Positions 6,099 through 13,218 of a DNA stretch of 14,217 bases are shown here, one piece after another. The translations under genes and the position numbers were made by a program. The notes below the pieces were generated by a model, which saw nothing but the letters and a program-made list of their open reading frames with translations, had not been told where the DNA came from and did no database searches. The DNA comes from JAZQNC01 sp045536155 (GTDB taxonomy: Bacteria; Bacillota; Clostridia; Oscillospirales; CAG-272): contig JAZSMZ010000016.1 in assembly GCA_045536155.1 (NCBI GenBank), positions 1 through 14,217 on the forward strand, written 5' to 3'. Numbering within the stretch: position 1 is the first letter of the stretch; each line of letters starts with the position of its first letter.

Positions 6099-6986
6099 TT
6101 AGATAAGACCTGCTTTTTTCATTGCGTCAAGCAGTCTTTGGCGGTTTGCGTCTTCCATTTCGCAAAGGGGCAATCTCATTTCCTCGGTGCAATAGCCGAG
6201 TGCTGCCATGGCGGTCTTTGCGGGTATGGGATTAACCTCGCAGAAAAGGGCATTGATAAGGGGGAGAAGCTTTAACTGAAGAGCGGCGCTCTCTTTTACC
6301 TTTCCGTCCAAGAACAGCTGACAGATGTCGTGGGTTTCGCGGGGACATACGTTGGAAAGCACCGAAATTACACCCTTGCCGCCGAGCGACAGTATGGGGA
6401 CGATCTGGTCGTCGTTTCCGCTGTAAATATCTAACATATCACCGCATTCGGCGATAAGCTGCGCGATCTGGGAAATGTTGCCCGATGCTTCTTTCACCGC
6501 AACGATGTTTTTGTGCTTTGCAAGCTCGCGGTATGTGGAGATGGAAAATCCGCATCCTGTACGAGAGGGCACGTCGTAAAGAATAATAGGCTTTGTAACG
6601 GCATCTGCAATGGCGGTAAAGCTCTTGATAAGTCCCTTCTGGGTAGCCTTGTTGTAATAGGGGGTAACGATGAGCAGCGCATCAACTCCGACATCGCAGG
6701 CATAGCGCGAAAGCTCTATTGCATAGGCGGTGTCGTTCGATCCCGTACCCGCGATAACGGGCACGCGGTGATTTACCTTTTCAACCGCAAATGCGATAGC
6801 GGCGCGATGCTCGTCATCGGTTAAGGTGGACGATTCGCCCGTTGTTCCGCATATAACGATTGCATCTGTCGAATTTGCGATCTGATCTTCTATAATTGCA
6901 CCCAGCGCGTCGTAATCTATACGTCCGTCTTTAAAAGGGGTAATAATTGCGACGGCGGCTCCTTGGAAAATGGGATTGGATTTCAT
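6099..6986 (-). CDS. dapA: 4-hydroxy-tetrahydrodipicolinate synthase
   Basis: DapA condenses pyruvate with aspartate semialdehyde, the first step dedicated to diaminopimelate and lysine. The 295-aa TIM-barrel protein has the expected active-site residues: the CGTTGES motif with T48/T49, Y111 in TPYYNK, Y137 and R142 in LYDVPSRTG, and the Schiff-base lysine K165 in VAVKEASGN. GNDDQIVPILSLGGKGVISV near residues 188-207 is also characteristic. The ATG at 6986 has AAAAGGAG 9 nt upstream; an in-frame extension to 7064 would run through the riboswitch terminator and is rejected. It is first in the dapA-dapB operon, and expression should fall when lysine is plentiful. Confidence 0.97.
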   Translation of the reverse strand: MKSNPIFQGAAVAIITPFKDGRIDYDALGAIIEDQIANSTDAIVICGTTGESSTLTDDEHRAAIAFAVEKVNHRVPVIAGTGSNDTAYAIELSRYACDVGVDALLIVTPYYNKATQKGLIKSFTAIADAVTKPIILYDVPSRTGCGFSISTYRELAKHKNIVAVKEASGNISQIAQLIAECGDMLDIYSGNDDQIVPILSLGGKGVISVLSNVCPRETHDICQLFLDGKVKESAALQLKLLPLINALFCEVNPIPAKTAMAALGYCTEEMRLPLCEMEDANRQRLLDAMKKAGLI

Positions 6987-7035
6987 TGCGGTACGCTCCT
7001 TTTCGGAAAAATAATTAAATTTATTGTAAAAAACG

Positions 7036-7058
7036 AAAAAACCGGTTGAAAACCGGCT
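7036..7058 (-). terminator. Intrinsic terminator of the lysine riboswitch expression platform
   Basis: On the minus strand AGCCGGTT-TTC-AACCGGTT forms an 8-bp stem with one G-U pair and a 3-nt loop, and runs straight into a U tract. It stands about 120 nt after the aptamer and 50 nt ahead of the dapA ATG, so it fits a lysine-dependent attenuator. Another hairpin (GTTTTG/CAAAAC, within about 7087-7110) lies between. The antiterminator pairing was not resolved by eye. Confidence 0.85.
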
Positions 7059-7179
7059 ATACATGTAATATAATATACACTATGGTGTTTTGCGATTTTT
7101 CGACAAAACGCGAGCGTATTTTATTCGTTTACATGATAGCACTCCATCAGAGGGCAAAGCGGCTTTCAATATGCAAATA

Positions 7180-7318
7180 TATGATAACGCGCTGCCTTTT
7201 ATGATGACAGTCCGCAGATTATTCACCTGCGTCCCAGATATTTCAAACCAAAACATCTTCGGCGGCATTGCCTTTCGGTGAAAAAACCTACTGATCGTTG
7301 CCGCGACCTCTATCTGCC
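7180..7318 (-). promoter_or_regulatory. Lysine riboswitch (L box) upstream of dapA
   Basis: The minus-strand RNA has the lysine aptamer core in order: GATAGAGG at the 5' end, AACGATCAGTAGG, CACCGAAAGGC, GCCGCCGAAG, CTGGGACGCAGG, GCGGACTGTCA, and GGCAGCGCGTTATC closing P1 (GATAG with TTATC). P3 (AGATGTTTT/GAAATATCT), P4 (CGCAGGT/ATCTGCG) and P5 (CTGTC/GGCAG) can all be drawn. These blocks align well with the known lysC-type aptamers of Bacillus and Thermotoga. P2 is much shorter than usual (see findings). The predicted transcription start is at the first bases of P1. It should terminate transcription of dapA-dapB when lysine is bound. Confidence 0.93.
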
Positions 7319-7326
7319 ATTATAAT
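7298..7326 (+). promoter_or_regulatory. Divergent promoter of queA sharing the -10 region with dapA
   Basis: On the plus strand TTGCCG (7298-7303), a 17-bp spacer and a perfect TATAAT (7321-7326). Its -10 overlaps the dapA -10 by five bases, and its -35 lies in the DNA that encodes the start of the lysine riboswitch. The expected start near 7333 gives queA a leader of about 65 nt. Confidence 0.65.
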
Positions 7327-7350
7327 ATCACGATATTTTTTTTCTGTCAA
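7322..7350 (-). promoter_or_regulatory. Promoter of the dapA-dapB operon
   Basis: On the minus strand TTGACA (7345-7350), a 17-bp spacer and TATTAT (7322-7327), with TG one base ahead of the -10 (extended -10). The DNA upstream (7351-7380) is nearly pure A/T, as in an UP element. The start is expected near 7315, at the first base pairs of the riboswitch. Confidence 0.85.
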
Positions 7351-7397
7351 GGCAAATAAAAAATATTTTCAAAAAATACACAGTCGGAAGAAGACAC

Positions 7398-8468
7398 ATG
7401 AATAATTCAAAAAACAACGTAATCAGAAACGAGCTCACACCCACAAATTTAAAGCGGTCGGATTTTTACTACGATCTGCCCGAGGAACTGATAGCGCAGA
7501 CTCCCGCCGAAAAGCGCGATATGTCCCGCCTTATGTGCGTTTCGCGCGAAGACGGCATGATAGAGCACCGCGTTTTCCGCGATATTGTCGATTATATCAA
7601 CGAGGGCGACGTGCTCGTTATAAACGATACGAAGGTTATCCCCGCCCGCCTTATGGGCATAAAGGAGAGCACGGGAATTGCCATGGAGACCCTCCTTTTG
7701 CGCCAAGTTGAGCTCGATACGTGGGAGTGCCTTTTAAAGCCGGGACGACGTGCAAAAGCGGGCACAGAAATCGTCTACGGAGAGGGACTTTTGCGTGCAA
7801 CGGTTGTCGGCGACAGCGAGGACGGATGCAAAATACTCCGCTTTTCATACGAGGGCGACAATATATATTCGATCCTCGACCGCGTTGGCAGCATGCCCTT
7901 GCCCCCGTATATAACTTCGCGCGCATCCGATCCCTCGAGATACCAGACAGTCTACGCCCGCGAGCGCGGATCAGCCGCCGCTCCTACCGCAGGACTTCAT
8001 TTCACCCCCGAGCTTCTTGATGCAATAAAGCAAAAGGGCGCCCAGGTCGTGCCCGTTCTGCTCCACGTCGGACTCGGTACCTTCCGTCCCGTAAAGGAGG
8101 ACGAGGTGGCCGATCACGTTATGCATACCGAGTACATCTGCGTCACCGAAGAGGCAGCCGAAAAGATCAACAACCGCAAGGGAAGGATCATCGCCGTCGG
8201 CACGACCTCCTGCCGTACTCTTGAGTCTGCCGCCGACGAAAACGGAGTTATTCATCCCGTGTCGGGCGATACCGGTATATTCATTTACCCAGGCTATAAA
8301 TTCAAGGCCGTCGATGCCCTCATCACCAACTTCGATCTGACCGAAAGTACGCTTTTAATGCTTGTTTCCGCGCTTTCGTCAAGAGAGATTATGCTCAATG
8401 CATATAACGAAGCAATACGAGAAAAATACAGATTTTTCTCATATGGCGACGCCATGTTTATCCACTGA
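7398..8468 (+). CDS. queA: S-adenosylmethionine:tRNA ribosyltransferase-isomerase
   Basis: QueA transfers and isomerises the ribosyl part of SAM onto preQ1 at wobble position 34 of tRNAs, giving epoxyqueuosine. The 356-aa protein has the family landmarks FYYDLPEELIAQTPAEKRDM near the N terminus, VLVINDTKVIPARL (residues about 72-85), LPPYITSRASDPSRYQTVYA, the highly conserved AAAPTAGLHFTPELL, HVGLGTFRPV and the C-terminal FIYPGYKF with ALITNFDLTESTLLML. The first 16 residues, before KRSDFYYDLP, are an extension compared with most members, but no other start codon is available downstream until MSRLM, which would cut conserved sequence. The start is preceded by CGGAAGAAG. It is followed after 16 bp by miaA, so the two tRNA-modification genes are likely co-transcribed. 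Confidence 0.97.
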   Translation: MNNSKNNVIRNELTPTNLKRSDFYYDLPEELIAQTPAEKRDMSRLMCVSREDGMIEHRVFRDIVDYINEGDVLVINDTKVIPARLMGIKESTGIAMETLLLRQVELDTWECLLKPGRRAKAGTEIVYGEGLLRATVVGDSEDGCKILRFSYEGDNIYSILDRVGSMPLPPYITSRASDPSRYQTVYARERGSAAAPTAGLHFTPELLDAIKQKGAQVVPVLLHVGLGTFRPVKEDEVADHVMHTEYICVTEEAAEKINNRKGRIIAVGTTSCRTLESAADENGVIHPVSGDTGIFIYPGYKFKAVDALITNFDLTESTLLMLVSALSSREIMLNAYNEAIREKYRFFSYGDAMFIH

Positions 8469-8484
8469 AAGGCTGCAAGATAAA

Positions 8485-9405
8485 ATGATTGACAGATCGA
8501 AGATCATCGCAATATGCGGCCCTACCGCATCGGGAAAAACCTCTTTGTCCATAGCCCTGGCAAAGGAGATCGACGGCGAGATAATATCGTGCGATTCGAT
8601 GCAGATATACCGCAAAATGGATATCGGAACGGCAAAGCCGACTGTAAAGGAAATGGCAGGGGTGAAGCATCACCTTATCGATATCAGAGACCCCGACGAA
8701 TCCTTCAACGTCTCCGATTACAAAGAAGAGGCCGAGAGGGCAATCGAGGATATACAGTCGCGAGGCAAAAGAGCTATCTTCTGCGGCGGAACGGGTCTTT
8801 ATCTCGATGCCGTGCTTACCGCTAACGTATTTTCATCGGGCGCGAGCGATGAAGAGTATCGCGCATCGCTTGAAAAGATCGATAATGCCGAGCTTCACCG
8901 ACTTCTTCGGGAATGCGATCCCATGTCGGCCGAGGCGATCCATCAAAACAACAAAAAACGAGTCATTCGGGCACTTGAAATATTCCATGCAACGGGCATT
9001 ACAAAAACCGAGTGGGATAAACGCTCCCGCGAGGAGGGAAGTGTGGAATCGAAGGTGTTTATGCTCGATTGGCCGAGGGAAATGCTTTATGCGCGCATCG
9101 ACAGGCGCGTCGATATCATGCTTGAGGAAGGTCTCGTAGAGGAGGCGCGCTCTCTGCGCTCGACTTACGGAAAAACCGCCGCTCAGGCAATCGGATATAA
9201 AGAGCTCGATCCCTATTTTGATGGTCTTATCTCTCTCGATGAGGCATCTGAGAACATCAAAAGGGCAACGAGAAATTATGCCAAACGCCAACTTACGTGG
9301 TTTAGTCACCGCCCGTATGTTCAAACGCTCTCCCTTTCGGACGAAATGGAGCTTTCAGACCCCGAAAAACGCAAAAATATTGTAAATTTTATGTTAAAAT
9401 CATGA
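8485..9405 (+). CDS. miaA: tRNA dimethylallyltransferase
   Basis: MiaA puts a dimethylallyl group on N6 of A37 next to the anticodon of tRNAs reading UNN codons. From ATG 8485 the protein is 306 aa, the usual size. Motifs: the P-loop GPTASGKTSL (residues 10-19), DSMQIYRKMDIGTAKPT (residues about 34-50), HHLIDIRDPDESFNVSDY, GGTGLYLDAVL, QAIGYKEL and RNYAKRQLTWF near the C terminus, all diagnostic for MiaA. An open frame extends upstream to 8362 inside queA but is not coding there; ATG 8485, with AAAGG upstream, begins right before the conserved domain. It lies 16 bp behind queA. The downstream HlyD-like gene has its own candidate promoter, so this may be the end of the queA-miaA unit, though I see no terminator after it. 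Confidence 0.97.
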   Translation: MIDRSKIIAICGPTASGKTSLSIALAKEIDGEIISCDSMQIYRKMDIGTAKPTVKEMAGVKHHLIDIRDPDESFNVSDYKEEAERAIEDIQSRGKRAIFCGGTGLYLDAVLTANVFSSGASDEEYRASLEKIDNAELHRLLRECDPMSAEAIHQNNKKRVIRALEIFHATGITKTEWDKRSREEGSVESKVFMLDWPREMLYARIDRRVDIMLEEGLVEEARSLRSTYGKTAAQAIGYKELDPYFDGLISLDEASENIKRATRNYAKRQLTWFSHRPYVQTLSLSDEMELSDPEKRKNIVNFMLKS

Positions 9406-9421
9406 ATTAATAATTTATTTG

Positions 9422-9430
9422 TGTTATAAT
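9422..9430 (+). promoter_or_regulatory. Extended -10 promoter candidate for the HlyD-ylmE unit
   Basis: TGTTATAAT is a perfect extended -10 (TGnTATAAT) in an AT-rich 87-bp gap, with no good -35 at the right distance. A small hairpin CCGAAA-GGCA-TTTCGG (9448-9463) would lie in the leader; it has no U tract, so it is not an obvious terminator. Confidence 0.5.
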
Positions 9431-9492
9431 AATGTAGTTAATCTGTTCCGAAAGGCATTTCGGGTATAAATTTCGCAAACGGTAGTGCAAAA

Positions 9493-10749
9493 ATGGATAG
9501 TCGTCAACTGAAAAAAGTAATCGTATACGTTGTCACGGCGCTGATATCGCTGTTGTTTATCGTGTATATAGCCACACAGATGGTGACTAATTTCGGCGCA
9601 AAGATCGAAACTGTCGAAGCGGCGTACGTAACCGAACGCTCCCTTACTCCGCTTAATGCCTATATAATCCGCAAAGAGGAGCTTGTATATTCTTCTATCG
9701 ACGGAAACGTCAAGTACAATGTTTCAAACGGAGAGCGAGTGGGAGTCGGCAGCACGGTCGCAACCGTTTACGATATCCCTGCAGACGTAAGTGCAAAGCT
9801 TATCGACATCGATAACAAGATAAATCTGCTTAAGTCGAGCAACGTCAGCGACGACATGGTTCTTGCCGATACAGCAACGCTCGACATCCGCATAACCGAG
9901 CTTTATACCGAGATTTCGGACAGGCTGTCGCAGGGCGATATCCAATATGCGATGGCTCAGAAAAACAATCTCCTGGCGCTTTTGAACAGACGTCAGATAC
10001 TCGTAAAAGCGGTCAGTGATTACAACGACAATATAGCCCTGCTTGAGGAAGAAAAAGCAGTCCTTCTCGAAAGCGTGGGCGAAAACATACATGATATCAG
10101 AACGGATATCTCGGGCTATTTTTACACCGAGGCCGACGGATACGAGGAAGCTTTTTCCGAGATCGATATCGACACCTTCACGATCCAGGGATATCGCAAT
10201 CTTGCCGAAAAGCAGCCCGATATGACAAGCGGCAGCAACGAAAACGGCAAGCTTATCGGAAAGATAGTCAGAAGCTACGCCTGGTACATCGTTTGTGAAA
10301 TTCCTTTCTCGGAAAGTCACAGCTACGTCAACGGCAAAAGCTACACGATAATTTACCCCTATAACGGAGATAAAGAGCTTCAGGCAACGCTTTACCGTAC
10401 CATTACCGAGCCCGGAAGCGACAGAGCGGTCCTCGTTTTCAAAAACGGTATGATCATCGACGGCTTCAACTTCCTTCGCTCTCAGAGCATCGAGCTCGTA
10501 AACGATTCCTATTCGGGATACCGCGTGCCCATTTCGGCGGTGCGCATCGTCAACGGCGAAAAGGGAGTCTTTGTGCTGAACGGTTCGGTTGTCAAATTCC
10601 GTACGATAAATCCTTTGTTTGAGAAAAACGGATACGTAATCGTAGAGCCGCGTGATCTGACAAATCCCGACCACCAGACCCGTCTTAATATAGGCGAAAA
10701 CATTATCATCGGAGGCGGCGAGTATTACGACGGTCAGCTTGTAAGCTGA
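9493..10749 (+). CDS. HlyD-like membrane-anchored protein of the sepF neighbourhood
   Basis: A 418-aa protein with a short cytosolic N terminus (MDSRQLKK), one transmembrane helix at about residues 9-31 and a large extracytoplasmic part. After the helix comes a half barrel-sandwich (biotinyl-lipoyl-like) segment, YIIRKEELVYSSIDGNVKYN then VSNGERVGVGSTVATVYD (about 56-93), a helical hairpin region (about 95-205), and later beta-rich sequence including VPISAVRIVNGEKGVFVLNG. This is the HlyD/membrane-fusion architecture, but no transporter or outer-membrane partner gene is nearby, and in a Gram-positive cell it would face the wall. Members of this kind are often found just upstream of ylmE-sepF in Clostridia. 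Function is not known; a role at the division site or in envelope assembly is inference from context. The ribosome binding site (ACGGTAGTG) is weak. The gene ends 13 bp before the YggS/YlmE gene. Confidence 0.75.
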   Translation: MDSRQLKKVIVYVVTALISLLFIVYIATQMVTNFGAKIETVEAAYVTERSLTPLNAYIIRKEELVYSSIDGNVKYNVSNGERVGVGSTVATVYDIPADVSAKLIDIDNKINLLKSSNVSDDMVLADTATLDIRITELYTEISDRLSQGDIQYAMAQKNNLLALLNRRQILVKAVSDYNDNIALLEEEKAVLLESVGENIHDIRTDISGYFYTEADGYEEAFSEIDIDTFTIQGYRNLAEKQPDMTSGSNENGKLIGKIVRSYAWYIVCEIPFSESHSYVNGKSYTIIYPYNGDKELQATLYRTITEPGSDRAVLVFKNGMIIDGFNFLRSQSIELVNDSYSGYRVPISAVRIVNGEKGVFVLNGSVVKFRTINPLFEKNGYVIVEPRDLTNPDHQTRLNIGENIIIGGGEYYDGQLVS

Positions 10750-10762
10750 TTTTGGAGAAAAA

Positions 10763-11461
10763 ATGGATATACAAACGGTCAGAGATAATTTTTTGCGAAT
10801 CCGTGACGAGATCGCTACGCTTGAGGCGCAGGGAAAAACGGCAGGAAAGGTTGATATCTGTGCTGCCACAAAAACAGTCTCGCCCGATATTATAAACAGC
10901 CTTGTACCCGTAGGTCTTGAAAGGATCGGCGAAAACCGACTCAACGAGATCAACGAAAAGTATGACAGTTACGATAAATCGCTCACACTTGACTATATCG
11001 GAACACTGCAGTCGAATAAGATCCGCCAGCTTTGCGGCAGGGTATCGCTCATTCAGTCGCTTTCGACTATGAGTGCGGCGCGTGAGCTTGAAAGAGTGAG
11101 CGCGATAAAGGGCATCGTGTCCGATGTTCTTATCGAAGTAAACAGCTGCCGAGAGGCACAAAAGAGCGGGGTAATGCCTGAAGATGTAAGCTCGTTTTTC
11201 GATGAAATTGCCGCCTTTGGTCACATACGTCCGCTCGGAATTATGACGGTCGGCGCAATAGAGAGCGAAAAAAAGAGAATTTTGCAATATTTTGAAGAAA
11301 CTTACAAGATTTTTATTGACATTCAGGCAAAAAAACTACATAATGTAGATAGGGCTGTTTTGTCTATGGGAATGTCGTCAAACTATCTGGATGCAGTGCT
11401 TGCAGGTGCCAATATGGTGCGTCCCGGTAAGGCAATATTCGGCGATCGGATCTACACCTGA
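10763..11461 (+). CDS. ylmE: YggS/YlmE family pyridoxal phosphate-binding protein
   Basis: A 232-aa member of the YggS/PROSC/YlmE family, alanine-racemase-like fold type III TIM barrels that bind PLP but have no shown enzymatic reaction and maintain PLP homeostasis. The PLP lysine is in VDICAATKTVSPD (K about residue 34). Other landmarks are IGENRLNEI, LDYIGTLQSNKIRQL (the usual HFIGxLQxNK), VLIEVNS and the C-terminal LSMGMSSNYLDAVLAGANMV with RPGKAIFGDR, the phosphate-binding end. GGAG lies 7 nt before the ATG. It precedes sepF as in Bacillus subtilis, where the equivalent gene is ylmE, so I use that symbol. Confidence 0.95.
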   Translation: MDIQTVRDNFLRIRDEIATLEAQGKTAGKVDICAATKTVSPDIINSLVPVGLERIGENRLNEINEKYDSYDKSLTLDYIGTLQSNKIRQLCGRVSLIQSLSTMSAARELERVSAIKGIVSDVLIEVNSCREAQKSGVMPEDVSSFFDEIAAFGHIRPLGIMTVGAIESEKKRILQYFEETYKIFIDIQAKKLHNVDRAVLSMGMSSNYLDAVLAGANMVRPGKAIFGDRIYT

Positions 11462-11537
11462 TCGGCCCGAATACCCGAAGTGATAATTATAAAAATAATT
11501 ATATATCAAGTAACAATACATTTTTGGAGGTTAAAAA

Positions 11538-12047
11538 ATGGGAATCGTTGACAAGTTCAAGAATTTGGTTAACCCCGTTGACAATGACGAAGAGTATGAG
11601 GGCGAGGATTATTCCTTCGATGTTCCGGACAGCGGTGATTACGGTACCGGATATGAGGAAGAATACGTTCAGCCTATGATGCAGCAGCCGCAGCCTACTC
11701 GCAGACCCATGCAGCAGCCCCAGCAGTCTTCTGTTGCTCTCGACGGTGCAGCTCTTGAGGTAAGAGTTATCTACCCCGAGCGTTGGGAAAACGTCAATGA
11801 TATTGCTGACCATCTCATCAACCATCACACCGTTGTTTTGAATCTTGAAAAGACAGCAAACAAGGAGCTTGCCCGCCGCATGATCGACTTCCTTATGGGA
11901 GTTATCTACACCATCAGCGGTGATATCACCAAGGCAGGTCCCAATACATGGGTACTCGCTCCCTCGAACGTTAGTCTTGCACAGGATGTTGCCGCTCAGC
12001 AGCGCCAGAATCCCAATGCAAACATGTTCGACCCCAACATGATCTGA
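11538..12047 (+). CDS. sepF: Cell division protein SepF
   Basis: SepF bundles FtsZ filaments and tethers them to the membrane. The 169-aa protein has all three expected parts: an N-terminal amphipathic membrane-targeting helix (MGIVDKFKNLVNP), an acidic then Gln/Pro-rich linker (residues about 15-72, with QPMMQQPQPTRRPMQQPQQ), and the globular core (about 74-150) with VRVIYPERWENVNDIADHLI, VVLNLEKTANKELARRMIDF and GVIYTISGDITKAGPNTWVL, followed by a short disordered tail. The start has a strong GGAGG 8 nt upstream. The 76 bp before it contain an AT-rich symmetrical stretch (ATAATTAT-AAAA-ATAATTAT, 11483-11502) but no clear promoter. It is set between ylmE and yggT, as in other Firmicutes. Confidence 0.96.
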   Translation: MGIVDKFKNLVNPVDNDEEYEGEDYSFDVPDSGDYGTGYEEEYVQPMMQQPQPTRRPMQQPQQSSVALDGAALEVRVIYPERWENVNDIADHLINHHTVVLNLEKTANKELARRMIDFLMGVIYTISGDITKAGPNTWVLAPSNVSLAQDVAAQQRQNPNANMFDPNMI

Positions 12048-12072
12048 TAGATCTTAAAGCGGAGTTTATACT

Positions 12073-12342
12073 TTGCATTTAATTTTCTATATCCTTGCAA
12101 AGGTCGTATTTGTCTTAATATCCGCGCTTCAGCTGTTTTTGTTCGTCAGAATGATCATTTCGTGGATAATGCCTCTCGAAAGCAATGCGCTTGTGAGCTT
12201 TGTGTTTTTTGTGACCGAACCGGTGCTTAAACCGGTTCGGCTCATCATAGATAAGATACCTGCGCTAAGGGACTTGCCCATCGATCTTTCATTTCTGATA
12301 ACGTACCTGCTTTTGTCCGTTATCGGCGGATTTTTTGGCTGA
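12073..12342 (+). CDS. ylmG: YggT/YlmG family membrane protein
   Basis: An 89-aa protein with two transmembrane helices (about residues 3-32 and 68-88), typical of the YggT family, whose molecular role is unsettled but which is linked to division and envelope or osmotic homeostasis. The conserved region FVRMIISWIMP, FVFFVTEPVLKPVRLIIDKI and PIDLSFLITYLLL fits. Translation starts at a TTG (12073-12075) preceded by GCGGAG at 8 nt; there is no ATG in the conserved part to replace it. It lies 25 bp after sepF, and its last codons overlap the region of the next gene's start. A perfect 10-bp inverted repeat lies inside the coding sequence (see findings). Confidence 0.93.
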   Translation: MHLIFYILAKVVFVLISALQLFLFVRMIISWIMPLESNALVSFVFFVTEPVLKPVRLIIDKIPALRDLPIDLSFLITYLLLSVIGGFFG

Positions 12343-12346
12343 ACGT

Positions 12347-13129
12347 ATGGATAATTTGTTTTACGATCGTTTAAATGACCTTATATCCGATGCCGAGAGC
12401 GGAATACCCCGCTCGGGCCATTTTTTAGACCCCGCAAAACAGTATGAAGCAGAGAGGATATTCAATTCATTCGGCAGAAGCTGTAAAATGCTACTTTGGG
12501 GCGGATATGAGAATGCCGAACGCAGGATGCTCTTCCTTTTGCCCGATTATTTCGATGAATTTGATGACGGCAGCTCGATTACGGGCGAGTTCGTTTCGTC
12601 GAATATCGAATGTGTTTTGATATCGGGCAGCGGATATGTCGAGCTCGATCACCGATCCTTCCTCGGCGCGCTCTGCTCGCTTGGAATCGACAGATCGCAC
12701 CTCGGCGATATCATCGTTTGCGATTCAAAATGCGCCTATCTGTTTTGCGATAGCTCGATCGCCGATTTTCTCACCTCTGCTCAAAATCCGCTCACATCGA
12801 TAGGGCGCGATAAGGTCAAGGTGAAAAAGTGCGCGTTGCCATCGGAGCTTGACACCTCTCCCAATTATCAGAGCGTGCATGATACCGTCGCTTCGGCGCG
12901 GCTGGACTGCGTTGTTGCATCGCTGTGCAATCTTTCGCGTGATAAGGCCGACGAGGCTGTCAAAAGCGGACTTGTATCGCTGAATTACGCGGTAGTCTGC
13001 GACAGGACGAAGGAGGTTTCGGATGGCGACATTATATCGATGCGCGGCAAGGGTAAATTCAAGATAGTTTCGCTTGGCAATAAGACGAAAAAAGACCGTT
13101 TCCGTCTTGATGCCTTGAAGCTGAAATAA
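12347..13129 (+). CDS. ylmH: S4-domain RNA-binding protein, YlmH type
   Basis: A 260-aa protein with the YlmH layout: an N-terminal helical part (about 1-80), a central alpha/beta RNA-binding domain with VLISGSGYVELDHRSFLGAL and GIDRSHLGDIIVCDSKCAYL, and a C-terminal S4 domain (about 183-260) with RLDCVVASLCNLSRDKADEA, VKSGLVSLNY and SDGDIISMRGKGKFKI. B. subtilis YlmH binds ribosomal particles in work on stalled-ribosome rescue; that function is transferred by family only. ATG 12347 lies 4 bp after the ylmG stop with no good ribosome binding site. A TTG at 12335 would overlap ylmG and add MAER. Either way, translation is probably coupled to ylmG. Confidence 0.92.
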   Translation: MDNLFYDRLNDLISDAESGIPRSGHFLDPAKQYEAERIFNSFGRSCKMLLWGGYENAERRMLFLLPDYFDEFDDGSSITGEFVSSNIECVLISGSGYVELDHRSFLGALCSLGIDRSHLGDIIVCDSKCAYLFCDSSIADFLTSAQNPLTSIGRDKVKVKKCALPSELDTSPNYQSVHDTVASARLDCVVASLCNLSRDKADEAVKSGLVSLNYAVVCDRTKEVSDGDIISMRGKGKFKIVSLGNKTKKDRFRLDALKLK

Positions 13130-13157
13130 ACCAAAAAGAAAATAACAAACTCATCGA

Positions 13158-13200
13158 GGAAGGGCAGGGATAAAAATGCCTTTCCACTGTTTATTTTATT
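13158..13200 (+). terminator. Hairpin with U-rich tail between ylmH and divIVA
   Basis: GGAAGGGCA and TGCCTTTCC form a 9-bp stem with one G-U pair around a 10-nt loop, followed after ACTG by TTTATTTTATT. It resembles an imperfect intrinsic terminator. Because no obvious promoter follows before divIVA, partial readthrough (attenuation) is more likely than full termination. Confidence 0.5.
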
Positions 13201-13218
13201 GTAAAGAGGTAAAATACA

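Noticed and set aside
7135..7145. TGATAGCACT shared with the hisZ promoter region (2491-2500)
   Set aside because: Only about ten bases match. At the hisZ promoter they belong to the -10 and operator, while here they lie inside the transcribed dapA leader. No common function is apparent.
9724..10953. 409-codon minus-strand open frame
   Set aside because: Antisense to the HlyD-like gene and the start of ylmE, with no recognisable domain. The plus-strand reading shows a signal-anchor and family features and is in operon spacing.
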